A stretch of DNA of 64,000 nt from Ascoidea asiatica (lineage: Eukaryota > Ascomycota > Saccharomycetes > Ascoideales > Ascoideaceae). Below are positions 52,101 through 61,478 of this stretch, one piece after another. The notes under the pieces are model-generated. The model saw only the letters and a list, made by a program, of their open reading frames with translations, was not told where the DNA came from and did no database searches. Made by a program: the position numbers and the translations under genes. How positions within the stretch are numbered: position 1 is the first letter of the stretch; each line of letters begins with the position of its first letter. The stretch lies in NCBI GenBank assembly GCA_001600695.1, contig BCKQ01000024.1, forward strand, positions 1 to 64,000, read 5' to 3'.

Positions 52101-52796
52101 ACAACTCTTACAACAACACAATGTACTGGAAAAGGATGTAGTGTACAAACTGTAACAACGGATTTGACAACAGGTTTTACAACGGATTTTACAACAATAA
52201 CTCATAGTATTAGTGGATTAAGTTCATTATCAACATCATATGCTTCATCAGCTGATACAAGTTTAGACTCTAATTCTATTCTGGAGACTACAGATATTAC
52301 CGGTGGTGAAACTAGTAATATTAACTCTATGACTAGTATCTCAAGTGGTTCATTCCAATCATCAGTTTCAGCAATTTCAAATGATGTAGTAGAGTCTTCA
52401 GCTATAGGTTCAAAGAATATTGAGTATGGAAGTTCATTTTCACAATCAGCATCTATTGATGCTCAAGTTTTAACCAGAGACTTTGGAACATCTACAGAGA
52501 TGAGTAGTAGTACTACTAATATAATTAATGAATTGAATTCGTATTCTGATTATACAATGATAGCATCACTAACTAATTCAGTTTCTCAAACCAGTGGGGA
52601 TTTATTATCATCATCAGAAAGTTTAAAATGTTCAGGAAGTGAATGTAAAATATCAGAAACCATTATAGAATATTCTTCAAGTTCAAGTAATGGAACAACT
52701 TCAATACCTTCTGTTGAAGAATCTAACAATGGTTATAAAACTTACAGCTTTAGTATTTTTTCAATTTTAATTTCTGGAGCTTTAATGCTTCTATAG
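49185..52796 (+). CDS. GPI-anchored Ser/Thr-rich adhesin with flocculin-type repeats
   Basis: A 1203-residue secreted cell-wall protein. The ATG at 49185 is preferred; the frame opens at 49167 with no ATG. A signal peptide is visible (MFLNSFIIICLFQTTLSQ). Six or seven copies of a ~45-residue module follow, with pattern LTTTSCS-x3-C-xxTLTTGLTTL.TT..G..TSYVTYCPLT, resembling flocculin type 3 repeats. The Cys pairs and CPL are strongly conserved. Ser/Thr linkers separate them, and an STS run encoded by about ten AGTACATCA units lies at 51894-51985. The protein ends with small residues then a hydrophobic tail (YSFSIFSILISGALMLL), a GPI signal. Predicted role: adhesion or flocculation, heavily O-mannosylated. 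No separate lectin domain is recognised. Confidence 0.9.
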   Translation: MFLNSFIIICLFQTTLSQSLYSSLNPIYSNSSRIDYQYTSSSNPITTTTYINDLKTLTLTITSCSNNENCKISTILTGLTTLKTSLNGFETSIVTYCPLTTDSTLQTISNIQSTKSELLSSLIITSLDSQKSIELTTTSCSDDSCYTSTLTTGLTTLTTTLNGITTSYVTYCPLTATSTIGSTTDSITTSIATTNLLTNSNHLQSISQSITQSNSETTPETSEPNSETTSSIKFKSSGPSSSNSLINTPLYTQKSVKLTTTSCSDDSCYTSTLTTGLTTLKTTINGIETFYVTYCPLTATTKDSIIDSSTQLDFTENTQSVSKTISEITSETNSQSTSKLTSESSSHIQSVSSDTSSLSSLINTSLDAQKSVELTTTSCSGDSCYTSTLTTGLTTLTTTINGVATSYVTYCPLSASSTIGSTAEATTTDSTTATSLESTLDFNSESSIVYTTGSTSDSTTGSTIGSTPSSSEFSTIESTTEPTTMSTEGSSYTEATPSTSQSTTEPIESSKSDYFASLINASLDAQKSIKITTTSCSDGSCSTRTLTTGLTTLITTVNGFATSYVTFCPLIATTTDFNTGSIIASNTDTTTDTTVSDSFIISSAKNDQSSLELTMTSCSDNLCASSVIITGLTTLKTTIKGIETSYVTYCPLTATATTESTKSFSTGSTAYSLAPSTTASSSDSTIESTISSSTGLTVGSAADSIIVSNTASITVSSVTSTPASDIVFTTESTRGSSSASTLSSSTDSTPITSTVASTTTPTTESISDSTVNSSITSSNASQSKVSKSVITLSSCSDNNCESSIVTTGVMVLTTTVSNEKFIYTTYCPLTEVSSLNIGSSSNYDSTSSSSTIQSNSGTAYTASTTSAISTVPASSNIESTSNEESGFSSFAALESSSSELGESSTSSTSSTSSTSSTSSTSSTSSTSSTSSTSSTEMADSTHKSSSVSSFTLLSSSEELTTTVSDKIEVTKKTTLTTTQCTGKGCSVQTVTTDLTTGFTTDFTTITHSISGLSSLSTSYASSADTSLDSNSILETTDITGGETSNINSMTSISSGSFQSSVSAISNDVVESSAIGSKNIEYGSSFSQSASIDAQVLTRDFGTSTEMSSSTTNIINELNSYSDYTMIASLTNSVSQTSGDLLSSSESLKCSGSECKISETIIEYSSSSSNGTTSIPSVEESNNGYKTYSFSIFSILISGALMLL
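51894..51985 (+). repeat. 9-bp coding minisatellite in adhesin
   Basis: About ten near-perfect copies of AGTACATCA encode (Ser-Thr-Ser)n. Such in-frame minisatellites in yeast adhesins expand and contract readily, changing stalk length. Confidence 0.9.
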
Positions 52797-53646
52797 TATT
52801 TTTTTTGATTATATAAATATACATACGGTATGAATATAGATATAATAAAGTTTGAATAAATCTATAATAATAAACTATTATTACTTAAAATGATAATTAC
52901 CGATTGCCGATTATCAATTACCATTATTGTCGCCACATATGAGAGGTGCTTTCAAATAAAAAAAAAATTATTGTTCCATATATATGGTCTCTATTTTTTC
53001 AGCCGACTTGTCCCTGGAATTGCCTGCTTTTGTGAAATGACGTCAACTCTACTTTCACGTGAAAACAGACCTCTGCGCATGGAGAAGATGAAATTGCGCG
53101 CAGGCCGGCTAAGCATAAGGAAGTGGAAAAAAGTGGGTGGCGGGTATTATGTGGCGTTTAATGATGGCGGGTGCTGGTGGTGTGGCAGTGCGTAGTCTCA
53201 TCCCTCTTTGTTAGAGCCTTTCTGGCTTGCCTCCCTCCATGACCAGTACTATTTCTAAGTCCCTTTTGCCTGCTCTCTGCTCTGCTTTCCTTTCCTTCTC
53301 TTCCTGTAGCAATCTTCTACTCGCGTCTTGCGTTCTTCACGCCAATTAATTAGCTACCCAATTACCTCTACAATACTGTTTACTTACTTATCATTTCATA
53401 GGATTCTTTAATCTGTCTCAATTATATCATATTAAATCATTTAATTATATTTAATTTAATCAATTCTCTTTTTTCCTGTTTCTTATTGACATATTTATAT
53501 CAATTATCAATTATAATCTAGTTGTTTTTAATCTTTTTATTCTTTTCTTTTTGTCTTATATATATTCTAATATTTATAATCATAATAACAATAATAATAA
53601 TAACAATTTTTATAATAAAAATATTTAAGAAGAGTAATCAAACAAA
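52797..53646. promoter_or_regulatory. PIL1 upstream region with G+C island
   Basis: The island at about 52985-53340 contains TGACGTCA (53038-53045, CRE/ATF-type), TTTCACGTGAAA (53053-53064, palindromic E-box), GCGCGC-like words and GTGGCG repeats, then a CT-rich stretch to 53320. A TC/T-rich leader precedes the PIL1 ATG. No gene is supported. Confidence 0.55.
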
Positions 53647-54624
53647 ATGCATAGAACTTATTCTTTAAGAAATTCAAGAGCTCCAACTGCTTCTCAATTA
53701 GCTTCTCCACCACCTCCACAATCTTCAACTAAAAAACATTATTTTGGTAAAGCAGGAATTGCTTCATCATTTAGAAAAAATGCTGCTGGTTCTTTTGGTC
53801 CTGAATTATCAAGAAAATTAGCTCAATATGTTAAAATGGAAAAAAATGTAATGAGAGCTTTAGAATTAGTTGCAAATGAAAGAAGAAATGTTGCAAAACA
53901 ATTATCACTTTGGGGTGAAGAAAATGAAGATGATGTTTCTGATATTACTGATAAATTAGGTGTTTTAATTTATGAATTAGGTGAATTAGATGACCTTTTT
54001 ATTGATCGTTATGATCAATATAGATTAACAATAAAATCAATTAGAAATATAGAAAGTTCTGTTCAACCTTCAAGAGATCGTAAAGCAAAAATAACTGATA
54101 AAATTGCTTATTTAAAATACAAAGATCCAAATTCTCCAAAAATTATGATTTTAGAACAAGAATTAGTTAGAGCAGAAGCTGAATCTTTAGTTGCTGAAGC
54201 TCAATTATCAAATATTACAAGAGATAAATTGAAATTAGCTTATAATTATCAATTTGATTCAATTAGAGAACATGCTGAAAAAATGGCATTAATTGCAGGT
54301 TATGGTAAAGCTTTATTAGAATTATTAGATGATACTCCTGTAATTCCAGGTGAAACTAGACCTGCTTATGATGGTTATGAAGCTTCAAAACAAATTATTA
54401 TTGATGCCGAAAATGCTTTATCAAATTGGACTTTAGATTCTGCTGCAGTTAAACCAACTTTATCAATGCATACAACTTCAAATGAAGTTTATGATACAAG
54501 TGATGAAGAAGCTTTAGAAAATGAAGAATATGAAAAGCGTCAAAAAGATTTAGAAAATGAATTAAATGGTATGACTGAAACTGAAAAAAATTTTGATCAA
54601 GGTCATGAACAAGTTGCTGCTTAA
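53647..54624 (+). CDS. PIL1: Eisosome core component PIL1/LSP1
   Basis: A 325-residue BAR-domain protein that assembles under the plasma membrane to form eisosomes. It begins MHRTYSLRNSRAPTASQL, nearly identical to the Pil1/Lsp1 N-terminus. The BAR region includes FGPELSRKLAQYVKMEKNVMRALEL, WGEENEDDVSDITDKLGVLIYELGELDD, SVQPSRDRKAKITDKIAYLKYKDPNSPKI, LEQELVRAEAESLVAEAQLSNITR and GETRPAYDGYEASKQIIIDAE. The acidic tail ends EQVAA. Length sits close to yeast Pil1 (339) and Lsp1 (341). Only one member is in this window, so PIL1 versus LSP1 is not settled. Its upstream island has CRE and E-box sites. Confidence 0.95.
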   Translation: MHRTYSLRNSRAPTASQLASPPPPQSSTKKHYFGKAGIASSFRKNAAGSFGPELSRKLAQYVKMEKNVMRALELVANERRNVAKQLSLWGEENEDDVSDITDKLGVLIYELGELDDLFIDRYDQYRLTIKSIRNIESSVQPSRDRKAKITDKIAYLKYKDPNSPKIMILEQELVRAEAESLVAEAQLSNITRDKLKLAYNYQFDSIREHAEKMALIAGYGKALLELLDDTPVIPGETRPAYDGYEASKQIIIDAENALSNWTLDSAAVKPTLSMHTTSNEVYDTSDEEALENEEYEKRQKDLENELNGMTETEKNFDQGHEQVAA

Positions 54625-55014
54625 ACTTTTAATAAATTATTTTATAAATCTTTTTAAATAGTTATTTACACACATGTATATGTATGTATGTAATTGTTTA
54701 ATTGTTTTTTTTTTAAAAAAAAAAGTATTTTCAATTTTTAATTTTCAAGTTATAATTTCTAATTTCTAATTTCTAATTTTCAATTTTCAATTTTTCTTTT
54801 TTATTCTCTTAATCCTTTTAATTTCAACTTTAGTTTCAATCAATTTTGATTCAAATTTTAAAATTTTAAATTCTATTGCTTTTATATTTGTTTTTATTAT
54901 CTATCTTTTGTTTTTTATATTTCTTTAATAGTTACTTAATTTATATTTATATTTATATCTATATTTAATTATATTTAGTTATATATTTAGTTGTATTTAA
55001 TTTATATTGTAAAT
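54625..55014. other. Convergent intergenic region, AT-rich
   Basis: The gap between the PIL1 and cyclophilin stops. It is T-rich with TTCTAATTTC-type repeats (about 54755-54800) and no G+C island or gene. Confidence 0.6.
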
Positions 55015-55800
55015 TTATTCTTCATATGCAAGATCTCTAACTAATTGTTTATGATAATAATAATTTCTATATTTTATACAAATTGTTGTTAAAATAATAA
55101 ATGAAAATATAAATATCATTAATGTTCTTTTTTGATTTAAATCTTTTGGTCTAATTCTTTCTAAATATGATAATTGTTCAGCTTCTGATACATATAATTT
55201 TTCAACTAAACAATTAACGATTTTAACAGTTTTTAATGGTTTATCATTTGAATCTGTTTCAACTTCTTGAATTCTATTTAAAACCTTTAGAGATTTTTTA
55301 TCCATAACTTTACCAAATATAACATGTTTACCATCTAACCAAGATGTTACTGAAGTTGTAATAAAAAATTGAGAACCATTTGAATTTGGTCCACTATTTG
55401 CATAAGCTAAATATCCAACTTTTTTAAATCTAATTAAAAAATTTTCATCATCAAATTTTGATTTATTATAAATTGAATAACCTCCTTTACCATTATAATA
55501 TTCAAAATCTCCACCTTGAATCATAAAATCTTTTATGATTCTATGAAAAATAGTATTATTATATCCAAAACCATTTTCATTTTTTGATAATTCAACAAAA
55601 TTTTTAACTGAAATTGGTACAACTGATCCGAATAATCCTAATTCAATTCTACCTATATAATTTTCTCCATGATTAATATCAAATGAAACCACATGAGTTA
55701 TTGGTGGATCATCTTTATTATCAGTTTCTGTTGAAGCTGCAGAAATGATTGATAAAAATAAAAAAAGTTGATAAATTAAAATATTTTTTATAAATTTCAT
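55015..55800 (-). CDS. Secretory-pathway cyclophilin with C-terminal membrane anchor (CPR4/CPR8-like)
   Basis: A 261-residue peptidyl-prolyl cis-trans isomerase. A signal peptide (KFIKNILIYQLFLFLSIISAAS) precedes a full cyclophilin domain at about 35-195. Active-site segments are intact: FHRIIKDFMIQGGDF (Arg, Phe, Met, Gln), GPNSNGSQFFITT and WLDGKHVIFGKVM (Trp). A hydrophobic helix near 225-243 (RTLMIFIFSFIILTTICIKY) is followed by a short basic tail, so it is probably a type I membrane protein with its catalytic domain in the lumen. Yeast Cpr4 and Cpr8 are secretory cyclophilins; exact orthology is not decided. Predicted to assist folding of secreted and cell-wall proteins. Confidence 0.87.
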   Translation of the reverse strand: MKFIKNILIYQLFLFLSIISAASTETDNKDDPPITHVVSFDINHGENYIGRIELGLFGSVVPISVKNFVELSKNENGFGYNNTIFHRIIKDFMIQGGDFEYYNGKGGYSIYNKSKFDDENFLIRFKKVGYLAYANSGPNSNGSQFFITTSVTSWLDGKHVIFGKVMDKKSLKVLNRIQEVETDSNDKPLKTVKIVNCLVEKLYVSEAEQLSYLERIRPKDLNQKRTLMIFIFSFIILTTICIKYRNYYYHKQLVRDLAYEE

Positions 55801-56849
55801 TTTTATTTTCTTTTATTATACCTTACCTGATTCTGATTTAGTTAATTTTATTCTTTAATTCTTTTATAATCAAGTCATTGAATTCTCTAAATATATATAA
55901 TGATATATAAATAAAATGAATATACTTTTTTATTCAACAATTATTCATCAATATTAATTCATTTTATTTCTTTATCCTCAGTTTTTAAGCCTGGCAGAAG
56001 TTGACTATTACTCTGGTAAATACATACTTAACATATTCTCAGTATGTAATTCAGTCCTTGAAACTTTACTATGGTAAGGGTGTTCCCCGTAGGAGAGGGG
56101 TCAAGATATGAGATAAAGGTCCCCCTTCTCATACGGACGGTAACTAAAATAGTTTCCAGTTTAGAAGATTTATTTACCACAGCACAAGTTACTTTTGTAA
56201 GAAAGTAAGAAAGAAAATAAAGGATAACTGTGAAATGAAATTTTATTGGTTTCTGTCAATGATCAAAAATCATCAATTGGTACTTGTATTTTTTTGAAAT
56301 CTAAATAAAAACTAGAATTGATTGAGATAAAAGACTATGAGAATCCTCTGATGTGGATTAATGGAAAAAAAAAACTAATTGAAGAAAAAACAAATGAAAA
56401 AGATATCAATCATATTTTGGAATAAATTAGAGCAAAAAACAAAAAAATGAAATTAAAAAGTGAAACAAAATTAATCATAGAAAAAGAAGATTTTAGATAG
56501 AAATTAATATGAAGGTTTAGATTTTGAAAAAATCAAAGAAAAATAAAAAAAAATAAAAAAATAAAAACTATGATATAAATATAAAAAAAATAATCAACCA
56601 TGCCAATTATTTCATTTTAGGATTAGTAAAAGTAAATATTAAGAATTCGAAACCAAAATATATGATTTTTTTTTCAGTTTAACTAAATACTTCTCATCAC
56701 TGTTTATTCATCGTCTGTTCAATTAGCTTAAAGGATTTAGAAAAAAAGAATAAAGTTGATAAAAAAATAAAAAACAAAATTTTACTTTCAATCTTTTTCT
56801 TATTTTGTTATTTTTTTATTATTTTGAAACTTATTTTAAAAATTTCAGA
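55801..56849. promoter_or_regulatory. Promoter of cyclophilin gene / 3' flank of B56 copy 2
   Basis: A small G+C-enriched block at about 55990-56170 contains AGGGG/CCCCT words (GAGAGGGGTCA near 56092, GTCCCCCTTCTC near 56128) that could act as stress-response elements and form a partial inverted pair. The region from 56200 to 56849 is AT-rich and belongs to the 3' side of the B56 gene. No ORF is supported. Confidence 0.5.
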
Positions 56850-59285
56850 TCATCCACTTAATTGTATTGATTTTCCTTGATTTTGAGAAGAATTATAATA
56901 AATAGCATTTTTCATTTGATCATTATTAGCATCATCCATTGTTGCTCGTAAAAATGATTCATTATCTCTATTTCCAACATTATTACAATTTTTTATTTTA
57001 TTTACATATTTATCAACTTTTAACCAACCTTCTTTTCTAAGCATTTCTGTTTCTTTAATTTTTTCTAAATTTTGAAAATGAAGTAAACTACATTCATTAT
57101 ATAAAATTGGATTTGATTCCAGAAATGTTTTCAACGAATTATAAGCTAATGAACATATTGTACTATTCCAATTATTACCACCATTATTCATTTCGCCATT
57201 ATATTGATTATTTGTAAAATCATTTCCATTAAACATATCATCTAAGTTACTTCCATTACTTATCATCATTCCACCATTAGAATTATTATTATTATTATTG
57301 TTATTATTATTATTATTTTGATCTTGATTTGATAATTCATATAAAGCAGGGAAAATAATTGGAAGTATTATTTCTGCATTTTCAGTAACTAAATTTAAAA
57401 AATATTCATTATTCCAATAACAAAGAACTTTTTCAGCAATTTGAAAATGAGGAGAAGAAATACATCTAGATAATTGAATAAATAATGGTACTTGAATTTT
57501 CATAAATTCAGAAGGTTCAATAACTTCAAAAATATCTTCAATTTCATTTAAAAACATAATTTCTTTTGGAGAATTAATTTTTGGCCAATACCTTAATAAA
57601 CCTATTACAACATCTTCAGTTAATGAAGGATCTTTTTCTAAAAATTGAACAACACAATAAGCTAATTGTGGATGATATAAAGATAAACATTTAACTTTAT
57701 GTAAAGGTAATAAAACTCTACATAAAAAAATTTTATGTTCTTCTTTTAAAGGTAAAGCAAAACCATTAATAATTGAACCTAAAATTTCTAATAATTCAGA
57801 TATACCATTGAATCTACCAGTATCATAAGCAAAAATTAAAAATACATTACCAATTGATCTTCTTATAAAAGCTCTAAGATTTAAAAATTTTCCATAAATT
57901 CTATGTAAAGTTGTTTTTAAACAATCTCTTTCTCTTGGATCTTCAGAATCAAATAATTCTAATAATTTTAAAATAAATTGATGATCAATATATTGTCTAC
58001 AATGTTTTGCATATTGATGATCAAAATCAGGACTTTGTAAAAATCTAAAAAATAATTCATAAACTAATTGCATATGAGGCCAAGCAATTTCAAAAACAGG
58101 TTCATCTTCATCAGGATCATAAATATCACCAATTGGATTAACAGGAGGTGGAATTGGTCTAAATAAATTAGTTTTAAACATTATTACAATATTTTTACAT
58201 AATTCATCAGTAAAAGTAAATCTATTATAAGAAATAAATTCAATTAATTGTTGTAAAGTTAATCTTTTTAATTCTTTACCTCTAATATCATCAGAAGGAT
58301 CATTAAAATTAAATAATATATTACATTGTTTAATTTTTTTAATAAATAAAGGAATTTGTTCTTTTGAATGAACTTCATCAAAAGAAGGTAAAGGATCAAA
58401 AGTTTGTCTTTTTGAAGTTGGTTCAAATCTTGAAGAAGAATGTCTTTGAGGAGTTTTAATTAAATCTATATCAGTATCTAATAATCTTCTATCTCTTTCA
58501 AAAGAATGAGAACCACGAGGAATAAAAGAATTTACTTGAGAATCAGTTGATAATAAAGGAGAAGAGTTTAAATTATTTGAATTATTTGAATTTGTTGGAG
58601 TAGTTGGACTTGTGAGTAAGCTATTATTATTATTGTTATTATTATTATTGATATTATTTAAATCCATATTTGATATATCATTATGATTATTAATATTCAT
58701 ATCATCAGTTATTATTAATTGAGGAGTAGATAAAGGTTGAGTTGGATTTGAGATTATAGTAGAAGAATTTGAATTTGGATAAGTCATAATTGTATCAGAA
58801 GGGGAAGTTATTGTTGAAGGAGTTGGAGGAGTTTGAGGAGTTTGAGGTTGAGTGATTTTATTTGATTGATTATTTGATTTGGATGAAGAAAGGGATTTTG
58901 ATTGTTGTTGTTGAACTTTATTGGTATCATTATTGGTATTGATATTAGATAATTGTTTAATTTGTTTAGTTGATTTATTTGAATTATTTGAAATATTTGA
59001 ATTATTTGAGTTAGTTGAATTAGTTGAAGAAGAAATTGAAGAATTATCTTTATCCTTATCCTTATCTTTATTATCTTTATCTTTCTCTTTATCCTTAATT
59101 GATTGATCTATTGAATCATGAGAGAAATTTTTAATGTTTTCTTTATTATTATCTTTTATATTTTCTTTATTTTCTTTATTTTCTTTTTCTTTATCCTTAT
59201 CTTTTTTTTTTGAAAAAGTTTTTGAATCTAAAGATTTAGTTCTTTGTAAGACTCTTTGTTTGAAACCTTTCATCATTTTATCCAT
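56850..59285 (-). CDS. RTS1: PP2A regulatory subunit B, B56/B' family (RTS1-like), copy 2
   Basis: An 811-residue paralogue of the gene at 4496-7483. Both start with nearly the same peptide ([18 protein letters not shown] here). The disordered N-region (to about 290) has KDKDKEKEN runs, a poly-Gln/Ser stretch and [15 protein letters not shown]. The B56 core spans about 297 ([10 protein letters not shown]) to 650, with the same landmarks: [90 protein letters not shown] and [15 protein letters not shown]. It carries a [13 protein letters not shown] insertion relative to copy 1. Tails differ entirely. Both copies appear intact. Confidence 0.93.
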   Translation of the reverse strand: MDKMMKGFKQRVLQRTKSLDSKTFSKKKDKDKEKENKENKENIKDNNKENIKNFSHDSIDQSIKDKEKDKDNKDKDKDKDNSSISSSTNSTNSNNSNISNNSNKSTKQIKQLSNINTNNDTNKVQQQQSKSLSSSKSNNQSNKITQPQTPQTPPTPSTITSPSDTIMTYPNSNSSTIISNPTQPLSTPQLIITDDMNINNHNDISNMDLNNINNNNNNNNNSLLTSPTTPTNSNNSNNLNSSPLLSTDSQVNSFIPRGSHSFERDRRLLDTDIDLIKTPQRHSSSRFEPTSKRQTFDPLPSFDEVHSKEQIPLFIKKIKQCNILFNFNDPSDDIRGKELKRLTLQQLIEFISYNRFTFTDELCKNIVIMFKTNLFRPIPPPVNPIGDIYDPDEDEPVFEIAWPHMQLVYELFFRFLQSPDFDHQYAKHCRQYIDHQFILKLLELFDSEDPRERDCLKTTLHRIYGKFLNLRAFIRRSIGNVFLIFAYDTGRFNGISELLEILGSIINGFALPLKEEHKIFLCRVLLPLHKVKCLSLYHPQLAYCVVQFLEKDPSLTEDVVIGLLRYWPKINSPKEIMFLNEIEDIFEVIEPSEFMKIQVPLFIQLSRCISSPHFQIAEKVLCYWNNEYFLNLVTENAEIILPIIFPALYELSNQDQNNNNNNNNNNNNSNGGMMISNGSNLDDMFNGNDFTNNQYNGEMNNGGNNWNSTICSLAYNSLKTFLESNPILYNECSLLHFQNLEKIKETEMLRKEGWLKVDKYVNKIKNCNNVGNRDNESFLRATMDDANNDQMKNAIYYNSSQNQGKSIQLSG

Positions 59286-60055
59286 TTTTGAATAAAAGAA
59301 AAGTAATTAATTAATTGATTAATTAATTAATTAAGTAGCTGATTGATTTATTAATTGATTTAATGATTGATTGATTGTATGATGTTATGAATAGAATGAT
59401 TGAATAAAATAATGATAAAATGAAAAAGTCAAAAGATATGAAAAATAAATGAAGAATATATAAATTGAAGGATAATTGATAATGAGTAAAGTAAAATAAA
59501 TAAATATCTAAGTAATGAGTTAATGAGTTAATGAGTTAATGAATTAATGAATATAAATAAATATAATTGAATGTAGATAAATATAATTGAATATTATAAA
59601 TAAATGAAAAAGAATATAAAAAGAGATAAAGAAGTAAATGAGTAGTAGTACCTTAGTATTTGAGATGAATAATAAATAAATACAGCACAACCAGAAGTAT
59701 CGATAGCATAAGCAGTATAGTTCCGGTACTTGCACTTGTCCTGGTAGCACCACCAGGCAGACTACGTGCTCACGACACCTGGCGAACTTCTTCAGGTCAG
59801 CATTCTCCCCACAATGGGACACAGATTGGACAAGCAAAGTAAGCCCTGGCCTAATATGGGGTCTGGCTGCTGGGGTTTGAATGTCCCGGGGTTTGGCCTC
59901 TGTGGCGAAAGACTAGACCAGGGGTCTACTAAAGCCACATTCCATAAAACAAGAACATATTCCGAGAGCAATGCCGTGACTTTTGAGTTCCGAGGAAATG
60001 GATTCAGTTCCGGTCTGCCATCAGTCTGCAATCAGTCTAACTTATTATTGCTATT
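59286..60055. promoter_or_regulatory. Upstream region of B56 copy 2 with G+C island
   Basis: AT-rich simple repeats next to the B56 start (GATTGATTAATT and GAGTTAAT units to about 59555) give way to an island at about 59690-60045, with CCGGTACTTGCAC-type words and GGGGTTTG/GGGGTCT runs. Open frames on both strands across it show no family match. Confidence 0.5.
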
Positions 60056-60571
60056 ATGCTATTCCTAGGTAAAAGAATTGCTTTGGAGTGTGAAAATTGG
60101 GTTTTAATTGGCGACAAACTATCCATAATTTATATAAAACAAATAAATTCATTTCCGATGATGGTTAAATGCATTGATGATAAAATAAGTGTAACTGATT
60201 TGGATAATCTTAATATTATACCATTAAAAGATTATTATCTCATTTATGTCCAAAACTTATTCATCAGTGTTTTTTTCTTAAATGCTTGTTTCTATGAAAT
60301 TTTTCTATTAATTAAAGCTAAATTATATTATTTTTCAATTTACGAATCTATTTTCATTTTATATGGTATTTCATCAAAATATATTAAAAAATATGACCTT
60401 TTAAAACTAAAAAATAATTTAACTTTAATTGATTTAAAAGATCAAAATACTAATGATTCTCCTATAACTGACTCTACAAAAATAACTCTTCTTCTGATAT
60501 CAGGTCAATTTGAAAATTTATTAATAATAATAACTCGCTTGTTAATAATTGATAATAAATATTCTTTTTAA
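60056..60571 (+). CDS. Unidentified 171-codon ORF (possible gene or relic)
   Basis: An ATG-initiated 171-residue frame in AT-rich DNA where chance ORFs this long should be rare. It reads MLFLGKRIALECENWVLIGD, then a hydrophobic, Tyr/Ile/Leu-rich middle (YYLIYVQNLFISVFFLNACF) and DSTKITLLLISGQFENL near the end. No family is recognised. The start lies at the edge of a G+C island. It may be a lineage-specific gene or the edge of a mobile-element remnant. Codon choice (AAT, GAT, ATT, TTA) is like the neighbours, but so is the local base composition. Confidence 0.3.
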   Translation: MLFLGKRIALECENWVLIGDKLSIIYIKQINSFPMMVKCIDDKISVTDLDNLNIIPLKDYYLIYVQNLFISVFFLNACFYEIFLLIKAKLYYFSIYESIFILYGISSKYIKKYDLLKLKNNLTLIDLKDQNTNDSPITDSTKITLLLISGQFENLLIIITRLLIIDNKYSF

Positions 60572-61478
60572 GTACACTGCAAATAAAAGTGCTTATGTTA
60601 AAATATATTTTACTGCAATAAAAGAGTAAAAACAAAGGCATTAAGCATTACTTATTTGTTAATATGGAATTATTGATTTCCATTTGTCAAATTGACATTT
60701 TAATATAAGCAATATTGAATCTTAGTTTATAGTTCATCTTTTGTCAGCTTTTGAATCTGATTCTCCTATTCAAGCTTCATCAAGAACTAAAAAAGAAACA
60801 CTTGAAAATCCTATTTTTTATCAATTAAGTTATGATTGTAATTATAAATATGATTTTCTTAAGTATCTTAACTTCAGATTTCAATTACTTTTATATTTTT
60901 ATGAAAGTTGTCATTTTAAATTTTTTTTTTCAATAAACTTTCTTTTTCTTTTCTTTACTTTGTCGTCTTTGCTATCAGTAAAAAATCATCACCAATTTCT
61001 TCTTCTTTCTCTTTTCATATTGATTGTTATAATCATTAAGTTTTTTAGATTCCTTTTAATCCTCTAATTCACCTGAGTCTTTTGAATCTCTGGATTATAT
61101 TAGATTTCTTCAAACTTTTAATTTATTTATGATTCCCATAAACATATCTGATCCTTGTTTGGCATGAGCACGTCACGTTCTCGCGACTTGCAGTCAGGGC
61201 TCTGCCAGCCTGGGCTCTCTAGTACCCAACAGCCCTGAGAATCCCAGAATAGGAGTTATCTATCAACAACCGAAACATATTATCATCTTTGAATATTGAA
61301 TGAATGTAAACAATGGATAAATAATTGTGTCTATGTCTATGTTTTTGATCAATTTGATCTGAAATAGAATACATTCATTAAATTATTATATCATTATTAT
61401 ATCATTATTTTTACATTTAATTTCAAAGATATTATAAGTTAATATAAAATAAGAAAAGTTAAACTTTTATTTTAATTC
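60572..61478. promoter_or_regulatory. VPS4 upstream region with second G+C island
   Basis: AT-rich DNA except a small island at about 61150-61255 with CACGTCACGTTCTCGCGAC and CCAGCCTGGGCTC. A frame at 60741-61067 starts without ATG and is mostly T-rich hydrophobic sequence; it is not called. The region from 61260 to 61478 resembles an ordinary AT-rich yeast promoter. Confidence 0.45.

Noticed and set aside
60741-61067. 108-codon ORF upstream of VPS4
   Set aside because: It has no ATG start and most of it is T-rich sequence encoding Phe/Leu/Ile, typical of chance frames.
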